A DNA stretch of 64,000 nt from NCBI RefSeq assembly GCF_010994095.1, contig NZ_WJYO01000002.1, positions 434,001-498,000 of the forward strand, in the 5' to 3' direction. The notes below the pieces were generated by a model, which was given only the letters and a program-made list of their open reading frames with translations, had not been told where the DNA came from and made no database searches. The DNA comes from Mumia xiangluensis (lineage in GTDB: Bacteria > Actinomycetota > Actinomycetes > Propionibacteriales > Nocardioidaceae). The position numbers and the translations under genes are program-made. Of the stretch, positions 35,531-43,634 are shown piece after piece (position 1 is the first letter of the stretch; each line of letters begins with the position of its first letter).

Positions 35531-36067
35531 TTGCTGGACCTGAGCAAAGAGACGGCCGAGGGCTCACGCAACCGCCTCGCCGCCAAGATCGTGCTCGGTC
35601 TCGTGGCCGCAGGCGCCGCTATCGGCCTCCTGATGGGGTTTGCCGGGGCCTCCGCGATGCGCTCGCTCGGGTTCGACTCGGACGCGATGCCGGTCCCGGC
35701 GACCAGCGCGCCGACGACGGAGCCGACCGAGGAGCCGGCGACCGACGAGCCGACGACTGCGCCGACACCGACGACGCCGTCGGCGACCCCGAAGAAGTCC
35801 GCGACCTTCAAGGCCGCCCAGGCCAGCGTGTCCGCCGGTGAGCGCATCGAGTTCACCGGCAGGGCACCGGAGCTCGGCTCCGGGGCGACGCTCCAGATCC
35901 AGCGCAAGGACGAGGGCGGAGGCTGGAGCGACTTCCCGGTCACCGCTCAGACGCGCAAGGGCGGCAAGTTCTCCACCTGGATCGTCACGGGACGGACGGG
36001 CCGCTGGGACTTCCGGGCGGTCGGCGAAGGCTTCTCCTCGCCGGTCGCCACCGTCGAGATCAGCTGA
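35531..36067 (+). CDS. Membrane-anchored protein with Thr/Pro-rich linker
   Basis: A 178-residue protein. A cytoplasmic N-terminus leads to one helix (AAKIVLGLVAAGAAIGLLMGFAG), a Thr/Pro/Glu-rich linker of about 45 residues (TSAPTTEPTEEPATDEP and on), and an exported beta-type domain of about 80 residues (SVSAGERIEFTGRAP, LQIQRKDEGGGWSDF, GKFSTWIVTGRTGRWDFR). The exported part resembles the Ig-like beta modules that read through as surface-protein repeats. The TTG at 35531 is preferred because GAGGAGGGG lies just upstream; ATG codons at 35501/35504 in the same frame have only AGGGA 10 nt away. Function unknown. Confidence 0.75.
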   Translation: MLDLSKETAEGSRNRLAAKIVLGLVAAGAAIGLLMGFAGASAMRSLGFDSDAMPVPATSAPTTEPTEEPATDEPTTAPTPTTPSATPKKSATFKAAQASVSAGERIEFTGRAPELGSGATLQIQRKDEGGGWSDFPVTAQTRKGGKFSTWIVTGRTGRWDFRAVGEGFSSPVATVEIS

Positions 36068-36073
36068 CCGCGA

Positions 36074-36574
36074 TCAGCCCACCTGGTTGAGCCAGCGCAC
36101 CGGAGCGCCGTCGCCGGCGTAGCGGAACGCCTCCAGCTCGTCGTCCCACGGGCGTCCGAGCAGCAGCGCGATCTCGTCCTCGAGCTTCGCGCCGCCGAGC
36201 GCCGCCTTCGCCATCGCCGCCTTGAGGCGCTCCTCGCTGACCATGATGTCGCCGTTGGTGCCGATGCTCGCGTGGAAGACACCGAGCGAGGGGGTCGACG
36301 AGTAGCGTGCGCCCTCCGAGCGCGCGGTCGGCTCCTCGGTCACCTCGAACCGCAGCCGGTCCCACCCGCGTACGGCCGAGGCCAGCGTGGCCCCCAGGCC
36401 GACCGAGCCCTGCCACGCGACCTCGGCCCGGTACGTGCCGGGCTCGGCGGGTTGCGGAGACCACGGCAGGGACGCAGGCATGCCGAGAACGCCGGTGACC
36501 GCCCACTCGACGTGCGGGCAGAGCGCCGACGGTGCGGAGTGGACGTACAGGACGCCCCGGGTGGCGATGCTCAT
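36074..36574 (-). CDS. DUF3145 family protein
   Basis: A 166-residue protein: TRGVLYVHSAPSALCPHVEWAV at the start, then GTYRAEVAWQGSVGLGATLASA and EIALLLGRPWDDELEAFRYAGDGAPVRWLNQVG at the end. These match the DUF3145 family found throughout actinobacteria, function unknown. CAGGAGG lies 6 nt before the ATG. It is convergent with the preceding gene (6-bp gap) and divergent from the NAD(P)-binding protein. Confidence 0.9.
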   Translation of the reverse strand: MSIATRGVLYVHSAPSALCPHVEWAVTGVLGMPASLPWSPQPAEPGTYRAEVAWQGSVGLGATLASAVRGWDRLRFEVTEEPTARSEGARYSSTPSLGVFHASIGTNGDIMVSEERLKAAMAKAALGGAKLEDEIALLLGRPWDDELEAFRYAGDGAPVRWLNQVG

Positions 36575-36735
36575 CAGTGCCTCCTGGATCGAGATCCGCC
36601 TTCCCCAACGTCCTCGAACGCAGGCACTGAGTCCATTGTGCAACACCGACGGCTCTTCGCACCATGGGTCGGGTGGCCCGACGTGGCTCGCGTGGAAGGA
36701 TCGACACCAGACGTCAACCAAGGAGGTCCGATCTC

Positions 36736-37401
36736 GTGAAGGTCGCCATCGCCGGGGGGCACGGCAAGATCGCCCTGCTCCTCTCGTCCCTGCTCACCTC
36801 CGAGGGTCATGAGGTGGTGAGCCTGATCCGACGACCCGAGCATGCAGACGACATCCGGGCGACCGGGGCCGTACCCGTCCTGCTCGACCTCGAGTCCGCG
36901 ACCGCGACCCAGGTGGCCGAGGCCCTGTCCGGGTGCGACGCCGCCGTGTTCGCCGCCGGCGCCGGTCCTGGCTCGGGTGCCGCCCGCAAGCTCACGGTCG
37001 ATCGCGACGGCGCGATCCTGCTGGCCGCCGGGGCCCAGCTCGCCGGGGCGTTCCGTTACGTCATGATCTCGTCGATGGGTGCCGGACGTGGCGACGTCGA
37101 CAGCGACGACGTCTTCCAGGTCTACCTGGCGGCGAAGGGCGAGGCCGACGACGCGGTCCGCGAGAGCGGGCTCGACTGGACGATCGTCCGACCCGGGGCG
37201 CTCACCGACGAGCCTGGGACCGGCAAGGTGGAGCTGGGCGAGGACGTCGGCCGCGGGTCCGTCCCGCGCGCGGACGTCGCAGCCGTGGTCGCGGCCGTGC
37301 TGTCCGAGCCGCTCACCGTGCGCACCACGGTCGAGCTGATCAGCGGCGACGTGCCGGTGGCCGCCGCCGTACGCTCGGTGGAGCCGGGGCCCCTGGCCTG
37401 A
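36736..37401 (+). CDS. NAD(P)-binding atypical SDR (NmrA/YwnB-like)
   Basis: A 221-residue Rossmann protein. KVAIAGGHGKIALLLSSLL gives the nucleotide-binding glycine loop, followed by SLIRRPEH, the cofactor-specificity Arg region, FRYVMISSMGAG and YLAAKGEADDAVRESGLDWTIVRPGAL, the usual end of atypical SDRs. It probably reduces or senses a small molecule; such proteins are often annotated as NAD(P)H-binding. The GTG at 36736 has AAGGAGG 9 nt upstream. Confidence 0.92.
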   Translation: MKVAIAGGHGKIALLLSSLLTSEGHEVVSLIRRPEHADDIRATGAVPVLLDLESATATQVAEALSGCDAAVFAAGAGPGSGAARKLTVDRDGAILLAAGAQLAGAFRYVMISSMGAGRGDVDSDDVFQVYLAAKGEADDAVRESGLDWTIVRPGALTDEPGTGKVELGEDVGRGSVPRADVAAVVAAVLSEPLTVRTTVELISGDVPVAAAVRSVEPGPLA

Positions 37402-37414
37402 CGGCCCGTGGCGG

Positions 37415-37687
37415 TCACACGCTGATCGTCGCCATCGCCGAAACCACGTACTCGCGTGTGCGGGACTTGCCCGTGAACGCCACCTTCATGCTCGCGTCGT
37501 CGTCGCCGGCGCTGACGACCGTCACCTGGTGACTGACGGCCAGGATCGACGCCCCGCCCTCGTTCGCCGCGATCTCCTGCAGGCGGTGGGCGACCTCGGA
37601 CATCGCCGCCGCGATGCTCGCGTTGGCGACGGAGACCGCGTAGACCACCGCGGTCCCCGGCGCCGCCTCGAACGGATCCTGGGGCAT
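37415..37687 (-). CDS. Hypothetical protein, 90 residues
   Basis: MPQDPFEAAPGTAVVYAVSV is followed by an Ala-rich helix (NASIAAAMSEVAHRLQEIAANEGG) and beta-like segments ending REYVVSAMATISV. There are no Cys, membrane helices or signal peptide. No family is recognised. AGGAGGAG precedes it; spacing suits a GTG at 37693 or the ATG at 37687. It is convergent with the SDR gene. Confidence 0.7.
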   Translation of the reverse strand: MPQDPFEAAPGTAVVYAVSVANASIAAAMSEVAHRLQEIAANEGGASILAVSHQVTVVSAGDDDASMKVAFTGKSRTREYVVSAMATISV

Positions 37688-37775
37688 CGTCACGCGACTC
37701 CTCCTGGCTTCGTGGTGCGGCTGCAGTTCCGAGGTCAGCATCCCACGTCCCCGCGCGCACCCCACGCCACCGCAC

Positions 37776-38918
37776 TCAGGTGAGCTGGTCTGCCCTCCAG
37801 CCCGCCGCTGCCGCGTGCGTCCGGTAGGTGACGAGGTCCTTCTTCAGCTCCTCCGTCATGAACGCAGGGGTCAGGTTGCCGGACGCGAACTGCGCGTGGT
37901 CGGCCCAGAACGTGGTGTTGAGGACGGCGGTCTGGCCGTTGAGCCCGACGACGTCGTACTCGTAGTGGGTCTCCCCCGGGCCAGCGAACCCGCCTTCGAG
38001 GAGGAGCTGGAAGAACTCCCGCCACTGCACCATCCCGGTGCCGGCGGGCTTCCACACCGATCGCACGGTGCCCGACGGGGTCCGCTCGACGAGCGTGTCC
38101 TTGAGGCCGACGCTCCTGATGTGCGACATCGCGTAGCGGACGTTGGTGCGCCAGGCGGTGAGAGTGCCCTCGTTGGTCATGTGGCCGATGTCGAGGTTGA
38201 TCCCGAGCTCGTCGGGGTCGGCGTCGCGGAGGATGTACATCAGGTCCCACACCGATCGAGCGTTGGTGCCGTTCGTCGTGTGGGTGTGGTACGCGGCGGT
38301 GGTGCCGTACCGGCGGTTGAGTCGAGCGAGCCCCTTCACCCGCCGGCGGAAGGCGTCGAGCTGGGCGAGGACCTCGTCCCCGAAGGGCTGCGGATCGGTC
38401 GCGTCGGGCCCCGACTGCACCTGGTAGGCGAAGCCGCCCCAGCGGTAGAGGTCGATGCCCTCGTCGCGCGCGACGCGGAGCACGTCGGCGACGTAGACGG
38501 GCTGTCCGCCACGTTCCGCGACAGGGGTCACGTCGTCGACGATGTCGGTGGTGATGAACGAGCACGACGTGCCGGTGCTCCGCACACCCGCGAGCATCGC
38601 TGGGAGGTTGGTCCGGACGTCGACGAGGCTCGGATCGACGTGACCGGTCCGCCGGACCGTGAGGTTGACCGCCTTGTAGCCGAGCTCAGCAGCCTTCTCG
38701 CCGATGAGGACCCCGGTCTCGTACGGGTGCTCCTGGGCGTAGGCCTGCGACGTCAGCCATTGGAGGTGGCGGGAGAAGATCGTCCACGTGATGTGCGGGT
38801 TCCGCGGGCGCGGACGGTGTGCCGGAGTCGCATGGACGGGGCCACCGGGTGCGGCGGCGGTGCCCGCAGCGACGGCGGCGGTCGCAGCGGCGGTCTGGAG
38901 GAAACGGCGTCGTTCCAC
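37776..38918 (-). CDS. Tat-exported sugar isomerase/epimerase-like TIM barrel
   Basis: A 380-residue protein. The N-terminus is a twin-arginine signal, VERRRFLQTAAATAAVAAGT, with AHA-type cleavage expected near residue 30. The rest resembles xylose isomerase-like TIM barrels: TAAYHTHTTNG and INLDIGHMTNEG carry the His/Asp metal ligands, then VGLKDT and ETHYEYDVVG. Export across the membrane suggests action on an extracellular sugar derivative. The GTG at 38918 has AAGGAG 6 nt upstream. Two LacI-type boxes lie 43-68 bp upstream, so carbohydrate-controlled expression is likely. Confidence 0.88.
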   Translation of the reverse strand: MERRRFLQTAAATAAVAAGTAAAPGGPVHATPAHRPRPRNPHITWTIFSRHLQWLTSQAYAQEHPYETGVLIGEKAAELGYKAVNLTVRRTGHVDPSLVDVRTNLPAMLAGVRSTGTSCSFITTDIVDDVTPVAERGGQPVYVADVLRVARDEGIDLYRWGGFAYQVQSGPDATDPQPFGDEVLAQLDAFRRRVKGLARLNRRYGTTAAYHTHTTNGTNARSVWDLMYILRDADPDELGINLDIGHMTNEGTLTAWRTNVRYAMSHIRSVGLKDTLVERTPSGTVRSVWKPAGTGMVQWREFFQLLLEGGFAGPGETHYEYDVVGLNGQTAVLNTTFWADHAQFASGNLTPAFMTEELKKDLVTYRTHAAAAGWRADQLT

Positions 38919-38960
38919 AGAGGGCTCCTTGGGTCGGAGGATCCGCTCAACGTACGCCCA

Positions 38961-38986
38961 TGAAAGCGCTTCCGCAACCGCTTGCG
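38961..38986. promoter_or_regulatory. Two overlapping LacI-type operator boxes
   Basis: Box 1 (38961-38974, TGAAAGCGCTTCCG) and box 2 (38973-38986, CGCAACCGCTTGCG) both match the LacI/GalR pattern with a central CG and AA/TT at fixed positions. They lie upstream of the Tat TIM-barrel gene. No lacI-family gene is in the window. Confidence 0.65.
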
Positions 38987-39022
38987 TTGACGCTCGCACA
39001 CCGTCGGTCCGGCGCGCTCCCG

Positions 39023-39097
39023 TGGGGCGGGTGGGGCTCGAACCCACGACCTGACGGATTATGAGTCCGCTGCTCTGACCGGCTGAGCTACCGCCCC
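39023..39097 (-). tRNA. tRNA with CAT anticodon (elongator Met, possibly Ile2)
   Basis: A full cloverleaf on the minus strand: acceptor GGGGCGG/CCGCCCC, anticodon loop CTCATAA, T arm GTGGGTTCGAGCCCCAC, discriminator A. A CAT anticodon with this loop is shared by elongator Met and lysidine-modified Ile2 tRNAs; the sequence alone does not settle which. CCA is not encoded. Confidence 0.92.
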
Positions 39098-39162
39098 TGG
39101 CGAGCACAGCCTAGTGGCGCGCCGCGGGCGACAACCAGCCAGGATGCTCCTACGATCGCGAG

Positions 39163-39906
39163 ATGAGCGATTCGACGCCGCAGGCCCTGATCCCGCTGGA
39201 CGAGGACTGGGAGACCGCGCTTGCGGTGGTCGCCCATCCCGACGACATGGAGTTCGGCGCCGCAGCCGCCGTCGCCCGCTGGACCGGTCAGGGCAAGCGG
39301 GTGGTCTACTGCATGGTCACCAGCGGCGAGGCCGGCATCGACGGCATGGACCCGGAGACGACCCGCACCGTACGGACCGCCGAGGAGGTCGAGTCCGCGC
39401 GCATCGTGGGAGTCGACACGGTCGAGTTCCTCGGCTTCCCCGACGGCATCCTCGAGTACGGCCTGCCGCTGAGGCAGGCGATCGCACGATCGGTGCGGGT
39501 GCACCGACCCGACATCGTGATCACCGGCAACTTCCACCAGTACTTCCCCAACGGGATCCTCAACCAGGCCGACCACATCGCCGTCGGGCGGGCGACGCTC
39601 GACGCCGTCCGTGACGCCGGCAACCGCTGGGTGTTCCCCGAGCCCGACCTCGAGCCGTGGGGCGGCGTGCGCGCGGTGTGGGTGAGCGGGTCGCCGGACG
39701 CACGGCACGCCGTCGACATCAGCGAGACGTTCGACGCCGGCGTCGACTCGCTGCGCGCCCACGAGGCGTACCTCGACGGTCTCGGCTGGGTGGACTTCGA
39801 CCCGGCCGCCTTCCTCGGGAGCATGGCCGAGCCGACCGGCGCGAGCATGGGAGTGCGCTACGCGACCAGCTTCGAGGTGTTCTCTCTCGGCTTCTCCGAC
39901 GACTGA
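39163..39906 (+). CDS. PIG-L/LmbE-family deacetylase
   Basis: A 247-residue zinc deacetylase. AVVAHPDDMEFGAAA (about 22-36) carries the AHPDD zinc/catalytic motif, and NQADHIAVGRATLDAV the third zinc ligand region. Family members remove acetyl from N-acetylglucosaminyl substrates, such as MshB in mycothiol synthesis or Mca. The particular substrate is not evident. TACGAT lies 6 nt before the ATG (leaderless). A tandem repeat and a terminator hairpin follow the stop. Confidence 0.93.
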   Translation: MSDSTPQALIPLDEDWETALAVVAHPDDMEFGAAAAVARWTGQGKRVVYCMVTSGEAGIDGMDPETTRTVRTAEEVESARIVGVDTVEFLGFPDGILEYGLPLRQAIARSVRVHRPDIVITGNFHQYFPNGILNQADHIAVGRATLDAVRDAGNRWVFPEPDLEPWGGVRAVWVSGSPDARHAVDISETFDAGVDSLRAHEAYLDGLGWVDFDPAAFLGSMAEPTGASMGVRYATSFEVFSLGFSDD

Positions 39907-39932
39907 CCAGAACGAGGCTGACCAGAACGAGG
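39903..39932. repeat. Tandem 15-bp duplication at the stop codon
   Basis: CTGACCAGAACGAGG occurs twice back to back; the first copy includes the stop codon of the PIG-L gene. It looks like a recent slippage duplication. Confidence 0.85.
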
Positions 39933-39948
39933 CTGCCGACCACGAGAA

Positions 39949-39989
39949 AGCGGCCTGACTCGCGGAGTGTTTCCGCAGGTCAGGCCGCT
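39949..39989 (+). terminator. Terminator after PIG-L gene
   Basis: A perfect 11-bp stem (39949-39959 and 39979-39989) encloses a second small GCGGA/TCCGC stem. It lies 43 bp after the stop and just before tRNA-Asn on the other strand, so it may act in both directions. Confidence 0.75.
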
Positions 39990-39996
39990 CGTTGCG

Positions 39997-40069
39997 CTCC
40001 CCCGACTGGACTCGAACCAGTAACCTGCCGGTTAACAGCCGGCTGCTCTGCCAATTGAGCTACAGGGGA
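39997..40069 (-). tRNA. tRNA-Asn (anticodon GTT)
   Basis: A complete cloverleaf on the minus strand: acceptor TCCCCTG with CGGGGGA, anticodon stem GCCGG/CCGGC with loop TGTTAAC-type carrying GTT, T arm with GGTTCGAGTCC, discriminator G. CCA is not encoded. Confidence 0.94.
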
Positions 40070-40130
40070 TCGGCCTCGAAGGCGCGGTCGCTAGCCTAGC
40101 AAGTCAGGCCCAGGCTCCCCAAACCGGGGG

Positions 40131-40649
40131 TCAGCCCGCGTCGCCGTCGAGGCCGAGGTCTGCTCGCACCACCGCGAGCGCCCTCGCCGTGGCGTCGCGG
40201 ACCTCCGGATCGTCCGACGACAGACCGCGGTCGAGGACGTACGAGAACGTCACAGGGCCGCTGCGGGTGGGTGACCGCCGGGCGACCACGGTGACTGTGC
40301 CTCGCGCACCGTCGAGCTTCTCGTGGGCTCGCGCGACGAAGCTCGCATCGACCCGCTCACGCGCCAGCTCGACGAGGCGCCCCGGCCCGTCGAACGCGAC
40401 GACGGTGCGCCGGACCTCGACGCCGTCGGCGACCATCACCGTGATCGTGGAGGCGTCGGCGTCCCAGGACAGGGTCTCGACGGTCTCCCAGCGCACGTGC
40501 TGCACCTGCGGGTCGCCCGTGTCGAGGTGCAGCGCGGCGTCGGTGCCGACCTGCCAGCGGCCCTGCGTGTCCCGCTGCGCGGCGAGCACCCGCTCCCCGT
40601 GCTCGCGGGAGATGTCGCGTCGGACCTGGCGTGGCAAGGAAGGACCCAT
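40131..40649 (-). CDS. Hypothetical protein, 172 residues
   Basis: Starts MGPSLPRQVRRDISREHGER and contains RDTQGRWQVGTDAALHL, a beta-rich middle (WETVETLSWDADASTITVMV) and a closing segment RDATARALAVVRADLGLDGDAG. The order of strands suggests a PH-like or sensor fold but no family is recognised. It lies 7 bp downstream of the sigma factor gene in the same direction and may be co-transcribed with it; a link to that sigma factor is only a guess. Confidence 0.75.
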   Translation of the reverse strand: MGPSLPRQVRRDISREHGERVLAAQRDTQGRWQVGTDAALHLDTGDPQVQHVRWETVETLSWDADASTITVMVADGVEVRRTVVAFDGPGRLVELARERVDASFVARAHEKLDGARGTVTVVARRSPTRSGPVTFSYVLDRGLSSDDPEVRDATARALAVVRADLGLDGDAG

Positions 40650-40656
40650 GCCCCCA

Positions 40657-41565
40657 TCATCGACCATCGGGCTGCAGCTCCAGCACGGCCGGATGGCGAC
40701 GGAGGTAGAGCAACGCGTGCCGCTCCGTCCGTCGCACCCACGCGGTTGTCGTGCCGAGCTCGCGTGCGACCGCCGGCACAGGTCGGACGCCACCGCCGTC
40801 CAGCCCGAACCGGCGCTCGATGACGTCGCGCTGGTCCGCCGGCATCGTCGTGACAGCGTCGCGGAGGACAGCGACCACGTCCGCGGGCGCCGTGGCGCCA
40901 GGAGCGAGCGCAGCTCCGGCCACGACGAGCGCGGCTGCCGTGTCGAGCGAGACCGTCGGGGCGTCTGCGGCGAGCAGACGCGCGACGAGGCTCGGAGCGA
41001 GCCCGACGCGCCGCGCGACCGCTGTTGCCGAGGGCTGCCGACCCGATCCACGGTGGAGCGCGTCGTACGCCTGCCGGCAGGCGACGACGTCACGCTCGGC
41101 CTTGGGCGGGATCCGCACCGTACGCCGCGTGCTGACGGCATCGCTCACGTGGCGGCGGACGAAGGCGATCGCGTAGCTCGCGAACCGTGCACCGTGGCTC
41201 GGGTCGAACCCGTCCACGGCGGTGACCAGCCCGACGATCCCCTCCTGCACAAGATCGGCTTCGTCGACACCTCTGCCGACATGTCGCCTGGCGATCGCCG
41301 CCACCAGCGGGACGTGCGCGAGGATCAGCCGCTCGCGAGCGACCTCGCCGGACTCGACTGCGCGGAGCAGCGCAGCCTCGCTGGTCGTGCCGACGGCGTG
41401 GACGTCGCCGAGGAGCGCCGCCGCACGTCGCCCTTCGACGCACGCCGCAGCGAGTGCGCGCTCCTCGGCGGCGGAGAGGATCGCGCCGCGCCCGCCGGCG
41501 TCGTGCTGCGGGGTCGGCGTTGCATCGGCGGTCCGGGACGAGGAAGGAGCAGTCGGAGCGAGCAT
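40657..41565 (-). CDS. Sigma-70 family RNA polymerase sigma factor
   Basis: A 302-residue sigma factor. Region 2 runs about 79-155: RLILAHVPLVAAIARRHVGRG, DEADLVQEGIVGLVTAVDGF and FASYAIAFVRRHVSDAV. Region 3 is at about 160-215 (QPSATAVARRVGLAPSLVARLL) and region 4 at about 245-300 (MPADQRDVIERRFGLDGG, VARELGTTTAWVRRTERHALLYL). Having region 3 makes it a group 2/3 sigma, not ECF. The -10 melting Trp pair of primary sigmas is replaced by FV. The N-terminus is disordered. It sits 104 bp downstream of dnaG, echoing the dnaG-rpoD order of other bacteria. The start ATG at 41565 has no strong ribosome site. Confidence 0.88.
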   Translation of the reverse strand: MLAPTAPSSSRTADATPTPQHDAGGRGAILSAAEERALAAACVEGRRAAALLGDVHAVGTTSEAALLRAVESGEVARERLILAHVPLVAAIARRHVGRGVDEADLVQEGIVGLVTAVDGFDPSHGARFASYAIAFVRRHVSDAVSTRRTVRIPPKAERDVVACRQAYDALHRGSGRQPSATAVARRVGLAPSLVARLLAADAPTVSLDTAAALVVAGAALAPGATAPADVVAVLRDAVTTMPADQRDVIERRFGLDGGGVRPVPAVARELGTTTAWVRRTERHALLYLRRHPAVLELQPDGR

Positions 41566-41669
41566 GCCGCCAGTCTCGGGAGAGTCCCCTGCCCCATGCG
41601 GACCCGTCGGCCCCGGGCTGTGGAGAAGGAACGACCTGCCGGCGGCGTGGACGAGATCGCGCGCCGCCC

Positions 41670-43580
41670 TCAGGCCAGCGAGCCGCCGATGGCCTTCTCG
41701 CGAAGCTGACGTCGCTGCTGCTCGAGGGCGACGAGGTCGCCGAACATCTCGTTGTACTCGGTGGCGGACTCGGCCGGGTCCGTGCGCTGGAGCTTGGACT
41801 TCACCGCAGCGATGCGCCGCAGGATCGTCAGCTCCTCGACCCGTGCCGCGAGCGCACCGACCAGCGTGCCGTCGGGCACGCCGGAGACGCGCAGCGGGTC
41901 GACCGACAGCTGTGCGAGGGTGCGCTGGACCTGCGGGTCGCCGAGGCGGTCGCGGACGCTGGTGGCCCACGTCTCGTCGGGCTTCGACGGCAGCCCGACC
42001 TCCGTCGCTGCCTCCCACACGGCCGCGGCGTAGGGGTGGGTGAAGTCGTCGGCGTCGAGGACGTCGGCGTACGGCGCCACCAGGTGCGGGTGCTGGACGA
42101 GCACCTTCAGCAGCTCCCGCTCGTCGGTGAACCGCTGCTCACCGAGACTCGGCACCGGCTCGGCAGGGGGCGCGTCCACGGGCGGCCCCGCCGCCGCGGG
42201 AGTCCGCTCCGTGCGGGTCTGCCGCGCCCCGTTGCCGCGGGGGGCAGGTCGCCGACGCGCAGCGGTGAGCTCGCGACGGACCTCGTCGAGCTCCATCCCC
42301 ACGGTCGACGCGATCTCGCGGACGAACTGCTCGACCTTGCCCTGGTCGCGCACGGACGACACGAGCGCCACCGCAGCACGCAGTGCGTCGACCCGTTGGT
42401 CGGCGTGGTCGAGGTCGTACCGGGCGACGACGTTCTTGAGGACGAAGCGGTACAGCGGGATGCGCGAGCCCACGAGCTCCCGCACGGCGGCATCGCCCTT
42501 CTGGAGCCGCAGGTCGCACGGGTCGAGTCCGTCGGGCTGGACGGCGACGTACGTCTGAGCGACGAACTGGGCGTCGCCCTCGAAGGCGCGCATCGCGGCC
42601 TTCTGGCCAGCCTCGTCGCCGTCGAACGTGAAGATCACCTCGCCCCGCATGGCCTCGTGGTCGAGCAGCAGCCGACGCAGGATGCGGCCGTGATCCTCGC
42701 CGAACGCCGTGCCGCAGGTGGCGACGGCGGTGCTGATGCCGGCCTCGTGGCACGCCATGACGTCGGTGTAGCCCTCGACGATGACCGCCTGGCTCGCCTG
42801 CGAGATCGCCTTGCGTGCGAGGTCGACCCCGTAGAGGACCTGGCTCTTCTTGTAGAGCGGGGTCTCGGGCGTGTTGAGGTACTTGGCTTCGATCCGGTCG
42901 TCGTCGAACAACCGCCGCGCACCGAAGCCGACGACGTCTCCCGAGGCGTCGCGGATCGGCCACAGGAGGCGTCCGCGGAACCGGTCGTACGCGCCTCGGC
43001 TGTTGCGGGCCACCAGGCCGGCGGCGACCAGGTCGTCCTCGGCGAAGCCGCGGCCGGACAGGTGCCGGAAGAGTGCCTCACCGTCACGCGGCGCGAAGCC
43101 GACGCCGAACTTCTCGGCGGAGTCCCGGTCGAAGCCGCGCTCGGCGAGGAACTGGCGCCCCGCCACCGCGACCCGGTCCGTGGCGAGCTGCTCGAGGTAG
43201 AACTCGGCAGCCGCGGCGTTGGCCGACACGAGCCGCCCGCGCTGGGCGAAGTCGCGCTGAGGGCCGGCCGGTCCGTCGACGTAGTTGAGCGTGATCGAGT
43301 ACTTCGCGGCGAGCCGCTCGACCGCTTCGGAGAAGCTGATCTGGTCGATCTTCTGGAGGAAGGTGAAGACGTCGCCGCCCTCGCCGCAGCCGAAGCAGTA
43401 GTACATGCCGCGCGCCGGGGTGACGTTGAACGACGGCGACTTCTCGTCGTGGAACGGGCACAGGCCCTTGCGTGAACCGCCGCCGGCGTTGCGGAGGGTC
43501 ACGTACTGCTCGATGACCTCGTCGATCCGCGCGCGTTCACGCACTGCTGCGATGTCGTCCTCGCGGATCCGGCCTGCCAC
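41670..43580 (-). CDS. dnaG: DNA primase
   Basis: A 636-residue primase making RNA primers at the replication fork. The N-terminal CHC2 zinc finger is CPFHDEKSPSFNV with YYCFGCGEGGDV. The TOPRIM core has VIVEGYTDVMACHEAG and FTFDGDEAGQKAAM. The C-terminal helicase-binding part follows an Arg/Pro-rich linker (about 440-490). The GTG at 43580 has TAGACT 7 nt upstream (-10 at 43588-43593), so it is probably leaderless. It is downstream of dgt, separated by 54 bp with its own promoter. Confidence 0.97.
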   Translation of the reverse strand: MAGRIREDDIAAVRERARIDEVIEQYVTLRNAGGGSRKGLCPFHDEKSPSFNVTPARGMYYCFGCGEGGDVFTFLQKIDQISFSEAVERLAAKYSITLNYVDGPAGPQRDFAQRGRLVSANAAAAEFYLEQLATDRVAVAGRQFLAERGFDRDSAEKFGVGFAPRDGEALFRHLSGRGFAEDDLVAAGLVARNSRGAYDRFRGRLLWPIRDASGDVVGFGARRLFDDDRIEAKYLNTPETPLYKKSQVLYGVDLARKAISQASQAVIVEGYTDVMACHEAGISTAVATCGTAFGEDHGRILRRLLLDHEAMRGEVIFTFDGDEAGQKAAMRAFEGDAQFVAQTYVAVQPDGLDPCDLRLQKGDAAVRELVGSRIPLYRFVLKNVVARYDLDHADQRVDALRAAVALVSSVRDQGKVEQFVREIASTVGMELDEVRRELTAARRRPAPRGNGARQTRTERTPAAAGPPVDAPPAEPVPSLGEQRFTDERELLKVLVQHPHLVAPYADVLDADDFTHPYAAAVWEAATEVGLPSKPDETWATSVRDRLGDPQVQRTLAQLSVDPLRVSGVPDGTLVGALAARVEELTILRRIAAVKSKLQRTDPAESATEYNEMFGDLVALEQQRRQLREKAIGGSLA

Positions 43581-43634
43581 GCTGGGAAGTCTACGGTGCC
43601 CGGCGCAGGACGCAGCCGTCGTGCACACCTGCCC

